Part shown: positions 35,526 to 43,071 of the stretch, piece after piece
How the letters are laid out: each line of letters starts with the position of its first letter
Numbering within the stretch: the stretch's first letter is position 1
NCBI GenBank assembly: GCA_002434245.1
Contig: DJJR01000069.1
Coordinates: forward strand, 8,146-72,145
DNA from: Pelosinus fermentans
Lineage (GTDB): Bacteria; Bacillota; Negativicutes; DSM-13327
Length of the DNA: 64,000 nucleotides
Reading direction: 5' to 3'
Made by a program: the position numbers and the translations under genes
Notes under the pieces: generated by a model
Database searches by the model: none
What the model saw: only the letters and a program-made list of their open reading frames with translations
What the model was told of the DNA's origin: nothing

Positions 35526-35819
35526 CTATTTTTTTGCTTCTATCGCAGAACACACGGCTATAATTTCTTGTTTGATTTTTTCCTTATTGATGCCAGAAAT
35601 TAAGCCGAACACTTTTATGACTGGAATATCCAGCAGTTTTGTGTAATTTGAGGTGACCATGACAACATCCACATCTTTCTGTTTTTTTGGTATTTCCGTA
35701 ATTGTACTTTTTAACATGGTTGCCGGAATGTTTGCTTCTGCTAAAATTTTTTTTATTGCTTCTTGAGCGACCGTCGACGTAGCGATACCACTACCACAAG
35801 CAACTAATATCTTTACCAT
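35526..35819 (-). CDS. PTS galactitol-type EIIB component
   Basis: 97 residues. The phospho-acceptor cysteine is at ILVACGSGIATSTVAQEAI near residue 8 in the usual EIIB P-loop. The remainder (STITEIPKKQKDVDVVMVTSNYTKLLDIPVI) has the expected alternating fold. It receives phosphate from EIIA and gives it to the incoming polyol at EIIC. AAAGGAGG precedes ATG 35819. It is in the operon between the dehydrogenase and EIIC. Confidence 0.93.
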   Translation of the reverse strand: MVKILVACGSGIATSTVAQEAIKKILAEANIPATMLKSTITEIPKKQKDVDVVMVTSNYTKLLDIPVIKVFGLISGINKEKIKQEIIAVCSAIEAKK

Positions 35820-35845
35820 AAAACAACCTCCTTTCCATTTTTAAA

Positions 35846-36883
35846 TTATTCGTTGGGCAGTAATACAACTTTTATGGCCTCACCAGATTTAGTTAGCTGA
35901 ATACCCTCATTCATTTTACTTAGCGGCAAAATATGTGTTATAAACTTGTCTGTGGGGAATCTATTTGATATTGCCAATTCAAATGCCTTTTGTACCTGAA
36001 CACTATTTGCTCCATAATGACCATAAAGCCACAGATTATTGTAATGAATATAGTTAGTGTCAATTTCTGCCATTGATCCCTTCGCGACACCACCGAATAG
36101 TACAACAATTCCGCCTTTTCTGGCCATGAAGATACTTTGTGCTTGCGCAGCTGTGGAAGGGTTGGCAGAAATCACTTTATCAGCGCCTTTGCCGTCAGTA
36201 ATTCTTTTGACAGCTTCAATAGGATCTTCTTTCCTGCTATTGATCGTATAATCCACACCAAATTTTTTTGCCAACTCCAAACGATAATCATTTATTTCAA
36301 CCATAATTACGGTTTTGGCGCCTCGTAATTTAGCCAACTGGGAATGAAAACATCCGATTGGTCCTGCCCCAATAATTACAATGGTATCACCAAACGTAAT
36401 GCCGACATTTTCTTGACAGGCATATACGGATGATAATGGCTCGCCTAAGGTTGCACTTTCAAAACTGACATTCTCAGGAATCATAAAAACAGCATCTCGT
36501 TCTATTTGCTGCTTTGTTATGGCAATATAATCAGCAAATCCACCTTGCCTATCTGTATAATTACCAGGATTCTCACAATTCTCACTGTGACCGCTTCGGC
36601 ATGCTTCACATGTAAGACAATGCTCAACCGGATAAACATAGATTCGATCGCCAACTTTATAACGAGTAACACCAACATCAACTTCAGTTACGGTTCCCAC
36701 GATTTCATGTCCATAAATATGTGGATAGTTACCCTTGCGTGAATCCGTTGTAAGGTTTCTTATATCCGAACCGCATAGACCAATTGCCATTACTTTCAGC
36801 AATAAACCACCTTGTGGGCAATCGGGTTTTTCTGTTTCTTCCACTCTAATATCATTAGGTCCGTACATAACAGCTGCTTTCAT
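35846..36883 (-). CDS. zinc-dependent polyol(-phosphate) dehydrogenase, GatD-like
   Basis: 345 residues, medium-chain dehydrogenase family. Catalytic zinc ligands lie in GLCGSDIRN near 37-45 and YGHEIVG near 58-64. Structural zinc cysteines lie in the CLTCEACRSGHSENCENPG lobe near 93-111. The Rossmann motif GAGPIGCFHSQLAK is near residue 170. By context it probably oxidises the phosphorylated polyol from the PTS to a keto-phosphate (galactitol-1-phosphate to tagatose-6-phosphate in GatD). It is preceded by the aldolase gene in the same operon. Sorbitol- or threonine-dehydrogenase-like activity cannot be excluded. Confidence 0.88.
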   Translation of the reverse strand: MKAAVMYGPNDIRVEETEKPDCPQGGLLLKVMAIGLCGSDIRNLTTDSRKGNYPHIYGHEIVGTVTEVDVGVTRYKVGDRIYVYPVEHCLTCEACRSGHSENCENPGNYTDRQGGFADYIAITKQQIERDAVFMIPENVSFESATLGEPLSSVYACQENVGITFGDTIVIIGAGPIGCFHSQLAKLRGAKTVIMVEINDYRLELAKKFGVDYTINSRKEDPIEAVKRITDGKGADKVISANPSTAAQAQSIFMARKGGIVVLFGGVAKGSMAEIDTNYIHYNNLWLYGHYGANSVQVQKAFELAISNRFPTDKFITHILPLSKMNEGIQLTKSGEAIKVVLLPNE

Positions 36884-36913
36884 AATATATCCTTCCTTCT
36901 CATCAAATTGCTT

Positions 36914-37570
36914 TTATTTATGACCAGTTTGCTTCCTTCCTGGATGATTGTTGCCCAGTTGCTCCCATTGTTCTGTTGGAATATCACTGATTTCGCCAAC
37001 CGTTTTTGCCATCATGTAAATTTTCAACACTTCTTCAGCGGCTTCCAGAATACTTACTGCATTTTCCATCGTTTTGCCAACACAAACACAGCCATGATTC
37101 GCTAATAAAACAAGTTCGTGTTCTTTCATTGCGTCTTCAATTCCATCTGCAATATGCGTTGTACCTGGTTCTCCATATGGCAAACAGGGAATATCTCCAA
37201 AAATCAGACCAAAGGTTGTCGAGCACCTGATCGCTATGCTTTTATTGCAATACGCATATGCTGTTAGATATGGCGCGTGGGCATGTACTACAGCATTACA
37301 ATCAGGACGTGCACGCAAAGCCGCTTCATGCAGCAGATATTCACTTGATCTTTTTAATGTCCCACCAATTTGACTGCCATCTTTCATAACAGCAATCATA
37401 TCTTCTGTAAGAAACGTTTTTCTAGTGCCGGATGGAGTAATGTAAAGTTCCCCTGCTGTTCTGTCTAATATTGATAGATTTCCTTCAAGAGAGTTTACCA
37501 GACCCTTGCCTTCTAAAAGTCTTGCATACTGAATAATTTCTTTTTTCAGACTATTCGAAGCATCATTCAT
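36914..37570 (-). CDS. class II aldolase (fuculose/ribulose-phosphate type)
   Basis: About 218 residues, class II aldolase/adducin family. Zinc-binding histidines are seen in VVHAHAPYL near 90 and LLANHGCVCVG near 155; the catalytic Glu probably lies in SSEYLLHEAAL near 70. Such enzymes cleave sugar phosphates to DHAP and an aldehyde. It is the first gene of the polyol PTS operon. Instead of a tagatose-bisphosphate aldolase (GatYZ), the operon has this class II aldolase, so the pathway may cleave a keto-1-phosphate or fuculose-like substrate. ATG 37576 is too close to AGGAGGT; ATG 37570 fits better. Confidence 0.87.
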   Translation of the reverse strand: MNDASNSLKKEIIQYARLLEGKGLVNSLEGNLSILDRTAGELYITPSGTRKTFLTEDMIAVMKDGSQIGGTLKRSSEYLLHEAALRARPDCNAVVHAHAPYLTAYAYCNKSIAIRCSTTFGLIFGDIPCLPYGEPGTTHIADGIEDAMKEHELVLLANHGCVCVGKTMENAVSILEAAEEVLKIYMMAKTVGEISDIPTEQWEQLGNNHPGRKQTGHK

Positions 37571-37619
37571 ATCCATACCTCCTATCAGTGATAAGCATTC
37601 ATGAATTACTTATGTCCTT

Positions 37620-37648
37620 ATTATAGTAAACAGTATCGTAGCTAACAA
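37620..37648 (-). promoter_or_regulatory. promoter of galactitol-type PTS operon
   Basis: On the minus strand TTGTTA (37643-37648) and TATAAT (37620-37625) are exactly 17 bases apart, about 45 bases before the first start codon. Confidence 0.7.
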
Positions 37649-37930
37649 GAACAAGCTATTGTAGAATGATTTGCAGAGAATTTTACTTAGTATAAACTCA
37701 CGACTCTTTTTAAGAGCTATATTTATCTTTCTCATCCAACAATTCTCATCACTGGCAATATAACGAACCCGTAAAAGAACTAGGGGTATCGCCAACATTG
37801 TTAATATAAAAATCTGAGAGCTTTAAAACCATGCTCTGCCATCACTGAATGCCGGAAATGGCTGCTACCTTGAATTAAATAAGCCCACTTTCCTTCTTGA
37901 CATTTTCCTTTGGATATTATACATTGATTA
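37649..37930. other. intergenic region, divergent promoters
   Basis: No supported gene. It separates the PTS operon (minus) from the DUF134 cluster (plus). Confidence 0.4.
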
Positions 37931-37944
37931 TGAAATATATTTCA
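37931..37944 (+). promoter_or_regulatory. TGAAATATATTTCA operator 1
   Basis: A perfect 14-bp palindrome 18 bases before the DUF134 start. The same core recurs at 38844-38867. Confidence 0.65.
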
Positions 37945-37962
37945 CAATTAGAAAGGAGTACT

Positions 37963-38397
37963 ATGGGTCGTCCACATAAAGAACGCCGAGTTGAACAATT
38001 ACCTCCTACCACTCACTATAAACCTGTAGGGATTCCCCTGCGCGACATTGAGGAAGTCATATTAACCATTGAAGAAATGGAGGCTATCCGTCTAGCAGAT
38101 ATCGAACAACTAGATCAAGCATCAGCCGCTGCCCGCATGGAAGTATCACGGCCCACTTTTCACCGAATTGTCAATAGTGCTCATCAAAAAATAGCTGCTG
38201 CCTTGTGGCAGGGACATGCGTTACGGGTAGATGGTGGTAACTTTCGTATCGCTCACCGATTTCAAGCAGATCCGCGTCATTGTATTTGCCATACTTGTGG
38301 TCACAAATGGTCCTTACCCCACGGTACCGGACAACGTTGCCATGATTTATCCTGCCCTCAATGTCAAGCTTCCACTGTTAGCCGTGACGATCGCTAA
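37963..38397 (+). CDS. DUF134 HTH protein (candidate local regulator)
   Basis: About 144 residues from ATG 37963 (AAAGGAG upstream; the frame extends to 37897 without a site). It has the signature of DUF134: MGRPHKERRVEQLPP, FKPVGIPLR-like YKPVGIPLRDIEEVILTIEE, then a sigma-70-region-4-like HTH (EAIRLADIEQLDQASAAARM, SRPTFHRIVNSAHQKIA). The C-terminus carries four cysteines in two pairs (CICHTCGHKW, CHDLSCPQCQ), a zinc ribbon. These proteins sit beside MinD/NifX-like iron-sulfur clusters in many anaerobes. Here palindromic operators flank it and the next genes, so it probably regulates the cluster. Confidence 0.88.
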   Translation: MGRPHKERRVEQLPPTTHYKPVGIPLRDIEEVILTIEEMEAIRLADIEQLDQASAAARMEVSRPTFHRIVNSAHQKIAAALWQGHALRVDGGNFRIAHRFQADPRHCICHTCGHKWSLPHGTGQRCHDLSCPQCQASTVSRDDR

Positions 38398-38425
38398 GCA
38401 TATTTCACGTAATGATGAAATATGC
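38398..38425 (+). promoter_or_regulatory. everted half-sites / hairpin after DUF134
   Basis: GCATATTTCA (38398-38407) and TGAAATATGC (38416-38425) are exact inverted repeats with an 8-base gap. They use the same TGAAATAT half-site as operators 1 and 2, but turned outward. There is no T-run. Confidence 0.5.
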
Positions 38426-38462
38426 TTCAAGTAAGTAATTATAATAAGGGGGTATTGATACA

Positions 38463-38821
38463 GTGATTGATCATTTTATGTCACCCCGCAATGCATGACA
38501 AATGCCAGATGCTGATGGAATCGGAACCATAGGTGAACCAGACTGCGGCGACCATTGCATGATGTTTATTAAGGTTCGGGAAGAAATCATTCACGAGATC
38601 AGTTTTCTTATTTTCGGTTGTGACGCCGCAGTTGCCTCTGGCAGCATGACAACAGTGCTGGCAAAAGGAAAAAGTATTAAAGAAGCTCTAGAGCTTACGG
38701 AACAAGACATTATTAATGCTCTGGATGGCTTACCCGAAGTGAACAACACTGTTCTAATTTGGGCGTGGCTGCTTTACAAGCGGCCATCAAAGATTATCTA
38801 GCAAAACAGGGAGAAAGTTAG
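38463..38821 (+). pseudogene. NifU-like iron-sulfur scaffold, disrupted
   Basis: Codons from GTG 38463 read VIDHFMSPRNA, then TGA, then QMPDADGIGTIGEPDCGDHC, the start of a NifU/IscU-type scaffold, so there is a nonsense codon at position 12. The frame continues (VASGSMTTVLAKGKS, LDGLPE) until ~38745, where one base is missing: reading one frame over gives QHCSNLGVAALQAAIKDY and LAKQGES before a stop at 38819-38821. Both halves together give a full small scaffold with its three cysteines (DCGD, GCDA, HCSN). Two independent lesions mean it is dead, unless the assembly is wrong. It is in the DUF134 cluster. Confidence 0.85.
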
Positions 38822-38843
38822 GTTAAATAACTTTTTTTAGCCT

Positions 38844-38867
38844 AGTTATGAAATATATTTCATAACT
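38844..38867 (+). promoter_or_regulatory. TGAAATATATTTCA operator 2
   Basis: The core TTATGAAATATATTTCATAA sits in a 24-bp perfect palindrome, 20 bases before the DUF5320 start codon. Confidence 0.65.
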
Positions 38868-38887
38868 TCCAAAAGGAGGTGAATACT

Positions 38888-39100
38888 ATGCCAAGAAGAG
38901 ATGGAACTGGTCCGTTGGGTAATGGACCAATGGGCCTTGGTCGCGGCAATTGCCAAGGTACATTTTTAGGATGCAATATGCGAAGATTTTTGGGTTTTGG
39001 CAGTAATAATACTATGAACCAAAAATCTTTAGAAGTTCAGGCAACTCACCTAGCTGCTAGCCTACGGAACATAGCCAAACAGAACCGTAAATCCGAGTAA
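38888..39100 (+). CDS. DUF5320-type small Gly-rich protein
   Basis: 70 residues from ATG 38888, with AAAAGGAGGTGA upstream. The N-terminus MPRRDGTGPLGNGPMGLGRG is the hallmark of DUF5320 proteins, which accompany NifX/Mrp/MinD iron-sulfur clusters. Two cysteines (NCQGTFLGCN) follow. The C-terminus has a short helix. Role unknown. It is directly under operator 2. Confidence 0.82.
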   Translation: MPRRDGTGPLGNGPMGLGRGNCQGTFLGCNMRRFLGFGSNNTMNQKSLEVQATHLAASLRNIAKQNRKSE

Positions 39101-39220
39101 TTCTATAATAAGTTGATTCTTCGCTGTATTATGGATCAAAAGATATCACCACATCTGTAAATTTGCCTGTTTCCCAGGCAAGAGTAATCTCAATTTAGCT
39201 ATACCAAAGGAGGAGTCCAT

Positions 39221-40072
39221 GTGCTTATCAGTATTGCCAGTGGCAAGGGTGGAACAGGTAAAACTACGCTAGCCCTATTACTCGCCTCCATTCATTCAGA
39301 TATCACCCTGATTGACTGCGACGTGGAAGAACCAAACTGTCATTTGTTTCTCAAACCAGAATGGCAAGACCAAGGGCAAGAAGTTGCGGTCATGATACCA
39401 CAGATTAATATAGAATTGTGTAATGGATGCGAAACTTGTTCAACTGTCTGCCTATTTAATGCCATTGCAATTTCTGGCGGAGCAGCCCTATTATTTAACG
39501 AATTATGTCACAGTTGCGGAGGTTGCATTCTAGCTTGTCAACAAGGTGCCATTACAGAAGATAAGAAACTTATTGGCACCATCACGACTGGAACTTCACC
39601 AATCTTTCCTACTATTCAATTCCTAAGTGGCTCATTAGATATCGGCACCCCCAGTGCTGTGCCTCTTATCAAAGCCATAAAAGAAAAAGTCTCTCGTCTT
39701 GCGGGTGATATCCTACTTGATTGTCCGCCTGGTACCTCCTGCTCTATGGTTACTGCCGTCAAAGATAGTGACTTTTGCATTCTGGTCACGGAACCCACCC
39801 CCTTTGGCAAGCACGATCTGGAATTGGCAATGAATATTACCCATCTGCTCAACATACCTACAGGTGTTGTTATTAATAAAAGTGATGAAAATATTGGCGA
39901 TGAAAGCATTGAATCTTTGTGCCGCAGTCGCCAAATTCCAGTATTGGCAAAAATACCACACAGTTTTTCCTTTGCCAAAGAATATGCCGCCGGTTTCATA
40001 CCCGATGAATTTCAAGCTGTCGCCGCTACTATCTGGCGTCAACTAGATGCCGAAAGGAGTGAGGGTATATGA
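39221..40072 (+). CDS. MinD-superfamily P-loop ATPase with inserted ferredoxin domain (1)
   Basis: 283 residues from GTG 39221 (AAAGGAGGAG upstream). The deviant Walker A is SGKGGTGKTTLALLL near 8-20; DCDVEEPNCHLF and LLDCPPGTSCSMV are switch motifs. A [4Fe-4S] insert (residues ~65-115) has CNGCETCSTVC and CHSCGGCILACQ. Such proteins couple ATP hydrolysis to iron-sulfur cluster handling; they pair in tandem. Its stop overlaps the start of the second one by ATGA. The pair may be a heterodimer. The target is unknown; neighbours point to cofactor or cluster delivery. Confidence 0.9.
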   Translation: MLISIASGKGGTGKTTLALLLASIHSDITLIDCDVEEPNCHLFLKPEWQDQGQEVAVMIPQINIELCNGCETCSTVCLFNAIAISGGAALLFNELCHSCGGCILACQQGAITEDKKLIGTITTGTSPIFPTIQFLSGSLDIGTPSAVPLIKAIKEKVSRLAGDILLDCPPGTSCSMVTAVKDSDFCILVTEPTPFGKHDLELAMNITHLLNIPTGVVINKSDENIGDESIESLCRSRQIPVLAKIPHSFSFAKEYAAGFIPDEFQAVAATIWRQLDAERSEGI

Positions 40073-40986
40073 AAGAATTAGTCATTGTCAGCGGCAAAGG
40101 TGGTACTGGCAAAACTAGCATCAGTGCTGCTCTCGCCTATCTGTCGCCACAAAAGCTGATAGTAGACTGTGACGTAGATGCCGCTAACCTTCACTTAATC
40201 AGCGGTGCCATCATCCGTGAAACCCATGAATTTAAAGCTGGTTTTGAACCAAATATTGATGAAAACAAATGCACCTCTTGCGGCCAATGTACTGACTTAT
40301 GTCGTTTTGGGGCCATTACCGCGGGTGTCATCACTACACCCCTAAATTGTGAGGGATGCGGCGTATGTGCCTTCAATTGCCCTGAACATGCTATTTCCAT
40401 GCTGGAAAAACAAGCTGGTCATTGGTTTTTAGCTGATACTCATTTGGGTCAGTTAATCTATGCTGAACTAGGTCTATCGGTGGAGAACTCAGGAAAACTG
40501 GTTAGTAAAGTACGACAAGAAGGCAAAAAAATTGCAAAAGCTAAGAAATTCCCTCTCATGATCACGGATGGTCCTCCAGGTATCGGTTGCCCAGCTATCG
40601 CCGCCTTATCGGGTGCCAGTTTAGCACTGGCTGTGGTAGAACCCTCCTTATCCAGCATACATGATTTAAAGCGCTTAGTCGATTTAGTTGCCCATTTCAA
40701 AATCCCCTTAGCAGTGTGCATCAACAAGAGTACACTGCATCGGGAAAATACCCGAGAAATTATCGCCTGGTGCCACAGTAAAGCCATTCCTATCATGGGT
40801 CAACTTCCCTATAGTGATGCATTTCACACCGCCGTCCAGTCCGGTAAAACCGTGCTAGAAATGGAAGACGCCACTGTAATAGAAGCGATGACAAAGCTAT
40901 GGCATAACCTTGCAAAACGTCTAGAGGTTTCCGTAACTGAAAGTAATATTGACTTTTTTCGGAGAAAACTCAATATTTTTCAGTAA
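40069..40986 (+). CDS. MinD-superfamily P-loop ATPase with inserted ferredoxin domain (2)
   Basis: 305 residues. Walker A is SGKGGTGKTSISAAL near 7-20; DCDVDAANLHL and ITDGPPGIGCPAI follow. The insert has CTSCGQCTDLCRFGAI and CEGCGVCAFNCPEHAI, two [4Fe-4S] sites. Translation is coupled to the previous gene by a 4-base ATGA overlap (40069-40072). The two paralogues differ in the spacing after the insert. They are probably cytoplasmic iron-sulfur carriers or reductases working with the NifX-like proteins downstream. Confidence 0.9.
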   Translation: MKELVIVSGKGGTGKTSISAALAYLSPQKLIVDCDVDAANLHLISGAIIRETHEFKAGFEPNIDENKCTSCGQCTDLCRFGAITAGVITTPLNCEGCGVCAFNCPEHAISMLEKQAGHWFLADTHLGQLIYAELGLSVENSGKLVSKVRQEGKKIAKAKKFPLMITDGPPGIGCPAIAALSGASLALAVVEPSLSSIHDLKRLVDLVAHFKIPLAVCINKSTLHRENTREIIAWCHSKAIPIMGQLPYSDAFHTAVQSGKTVLEMEDATVIEAMTKLWHNLAKRLEVSVTESNIDFFRRKLNIFQ

Positions 40987-41027
40987 AAGCTTCTCTATAG
41001 GATGAAGTAAACAAAAGCATCCGGAGG

Positions 41028-41264
41028 TACTCCATTTGGTATTGTTTACACATCCACGAAGATCATTTTTATCCAGAAATCATTGACCCTCACACTGGTT
41101 TTATTATTTCTAATAGCCAACCCGGTGAATTAGTGCTCACCACCCTTTCTAGAGAAGCCATGCCCCTTATTCATTATCGTACTGGCGACATGGCTCTATT
41201 GGAACATAAACCATGTACCTGCGGCAGAACATCAGCACGGTTAAAACTAGTTACTGATAAATAA
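41028..41264 (+). pseudogene. phenylacetate-CoA ligase (PaaK-like) C-terminal relic
   Basis: A frame without a start codon, from 41043 on, reads CLHIHEDHFYPEII, DPHTGFIISNSQPGELVLTT, LSREAMPLIHYRTGDMALLE and CTCGRTSARLKLVTDK before a stop at 41262-41264. This is the C-terminal domain of the PaaK/adenylate-forming ligase family (HxxEDHFYPEIIDPxTG, GELVLTTLxxEAMPxIxYRTxD, PCxCGRT). About 350 upstream residues are missing. It is a relic between the twin MinD genes and the NifX-like gene. Confidence 0.8.
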
Positions 41265-41316
41265 GTTGCTTGATTTAGCTAATGATCTATAAGAAACGAA
41301 AGTGAGGAAACAGATT

Positions 41317-41685
41317 ATGAAAATTGCCATTACATCTTACGGTGAGGATTGCCACGCAGCAATCGACTCTCGATTTGGTCGAGCCGATTTTTTTATGATC
41401 TTCGATCAGGAAAAAGACACTTGGGAAAACGTTCCGAACAAACAGAACCTAGAAGCTTCCCATGGAGCTGGTATCCAAGCCGGTCAAACCATAGCCAAAA
41501 CTGGAGCTAGCGTACTCATCACGGGGCATGTCGGTCCTAAAGCCTTCAAAGTGTTAGAAGCAGGGAAAATCGCCATGTATTCCATAGGAGATATGAGTGG
41601 TACCATAGAGGATGCGCTAACGGCTTTCCTTGAGGGAAAACTTGCAGTGATCGACATGCCAGGTGCTATGAAGCACGGTAAATAA
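41317..41685 (+). CDS. NifX/NifB-like (dinitrogenase cofactor-type) domain protein
   Basis: 122 residues from ATG 41317 with GTGAGG upstream. It is a single domain of the nitrogenase-accessory fold: MKIAITSYGEDCHAAIDSRFGRADFFMIFD (conserved SRFGRA patch), GAGIQAGQTIAKTGASVLITGHVGPKAFKVL near 50-80. The domain binds iron-sulfur or Fe-Mo cofactor precursors in NifX/NafY. No nitrogenase genes are visible; in many anaerobes these proteins occur next to Mrp/MinD ATPases instead. The role is therefore likely general cluster trafficking. Confidence 0.88.
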   Translation: MKIAITSYGEDCHAAIDSRFGRADFFMIFDQEKDTWENVPNKQNLEASHGAGIQAGQTIAKTGASVLITGHVGPKAFKVLEAGKIAMYSIGDMSGTIEDALTAFLEGKLAVIDMPGAMKHGK

Positions 41686-41728
41686 TATACTCTTTTTTAC
41701 AGCCAAATCAAAGGAGATGGATATTAGA

Positions 41729-42937
41729 ATGTCTTGTAACTCAACTACTACAGATCATGATTTTGAAGCACAAAGTCAAAAAATCAATAATTTCTTGCAG
41801 AATGTTGACCACAAGATCGTTGTCATGAGTGGCAAAGGCGGCGTTGGGAAAAGTACGATTGCCACTAACTTGGCCGTATTTCTTAGCAACCAGGGCTATA
41901 AAGTCGGCCTATTGGACGTAGATGTACACGGCCCAAGTGTTGCTAGTCTTTTAGGACTTACTGACCTAAAACTAAATATAATTAACAAACGAATACAACC
42001 TTATTCTTACACCAATAATTTAAAGGTAATCACTATCCAAGGATTATTAAATCACCCCGATGAACCGCTCATCTGGCGAGGTCCAATGAAAATCGGCATT
42101 ATCCGCCAATTTCTAGGCGATACAGATTGGGGTTCCTTAGATTTCCTCATTATCGACAGTCCACCCGGAACTGGCGATGAGCCTTTGACAGTGGCTCAAA
42201 CAGTAACTGACTGCCAAGCTGTTATCGTAACAACTCCTCAAGAAATTTCGCTGGCAGATGTACGCAAATCTATTCAGTTCTGTCAAAAGGTAAATATGCC
42301 AATTTTAGGCCTAATTGAAAATATGAGTGAATTCGTATGCCCCTCTTGCAATAGCCTACATGCCATCTTCAAAAGCGGTGGTGGCGAAAAATTGGCAACG
42401 GCTGTGAATATTCCATTCCTAGGTCGCCTACCTATTGATCCTAATGTGGTCACTGCTGGCGATGCTGGTCAATCCATGGATAGTTTGAACAATCCTAGCA
42501 AGGAAAAACTGCAATGGATTGTCGATCAAATTATTAATCAACTTCCCAATAAAAAGAAAGGTGCTGATTCAACTATGAAAATTGCGATTCCATTAGCTGG
42601 AGGTAAACTTGCTACCCATTTTGGTCATTGCCAAGACTTCGCCATTATGACTATCGATAATGGTAACGTTATCAAACATGAAACTTTGACCCCGCCTCCT
42701 CATGCTCCTGGTGTCATTCCTAACTGGGTGGCTGATCTAGGATGTACTGACATTTTAGTCGGAGGCATGGGTGAAGCGGCCCAGGTCATTTTAAAAGAAC
42801 GTGGCGTAAAAGTCTCGTGTGGTGCCCCATCGGATACTCCTGAAAAATTGCTTGCCCTCTATCTGCGCGGCGAACTTGTCGACTCTGGCAACGCCTGCGA
42901 CCATGACGCTCACGGTCATGACTGCGGCAGTCACTAA
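41729..42937 (+). CDS. Mrp/NBP35-family iron-sulfur carrier fused to NifX-like domain
   Basis: About 402 residues from ATG 41729 (AAGGAGAT upstream; ATG 41717 is the alternative, which would include that site). Residues ~30-270 are the Mrp ATPase: MSGKGGVGKSTIATNLAVF, DVDVHGPSV, IDSPPGTGDEPLTVAQ, with the cluster-bridging CPSC in FVCPSCNSLH. Residues ~285-390 are a NifX-type domain (MKIAIPLAGGKLATHFGHCQDF). The C-terminal tail CDHDAHGHDCGSH is His/Cys-rich and probably binds metal. It is a fusion of the ATPase with the domain of the preceding gene. Terminated by a strong hairpin. Confidence 0.9.
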   Translation: MSCNSTTTDHDFEAQSQKINNFLQNVDHKIVVMSGKGGVGKSTIATNLAVFLSNQGYKVGLLDVDVHGPSVASLLGLTDLKLNIINKRIQPYSYTNNLKVITIQGLLNHPDEPLIWRGPMKIGIIRQFLGDTDWGSLDFLIIDSPPGTGDEPLTVAQTVTDCQAVIVTTPQEISLADVRKSIQFCQKVNMPILGLIENMSEFVCPSCNSLHAIFKSGGGEKLATAVNIPFLGRLPIDPNVVTAGDAGQSMDSLNNPSKEKLQWIVDQIINQLPNKKKGADSTMKIAIPLAGGKLATHFGHCQDFAIMTIDNGNVIKHETLTPPPHAPGVIPNWVADLGCTDILVGGMGEAAQVILKERGVKVSCGAPSDTPEKLLALYLRGELVDSGNACDHDAHGHDCGSH

Positions 42938-42950
42938 GTAAGTCTTTCAG

Positions 42951-42992
42951 ACGCATCTAGAACGATATTCCATCATTCTAGATGCGCCTTTA
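42951..42992 (+). terminator. terminator of Mrp-NifX gene
   Basis: ACGCATCTAGAA (42951-42962) pairs with TTCTAGATGCGC (42976-42987, last pair weak), followed by CTTTAT. Confidence 0.8.
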
Positions 42993-43071
42993 TCTATGAA
43001 AACGTAAACTCATCATCATTATATTTTATATTCTATATGACATCATCTAATGAAAGGCAGGAGAAATTGTT

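Noticed and set aside
38496-38500. In-frame TGA in the NifU-like gene as selenocysteine or readthrough
   Set aside because: Consensus residue is Gly, not Cys, no SECIS-like hairpin follows, and a second frameshift is present downstream; decay is simpler.
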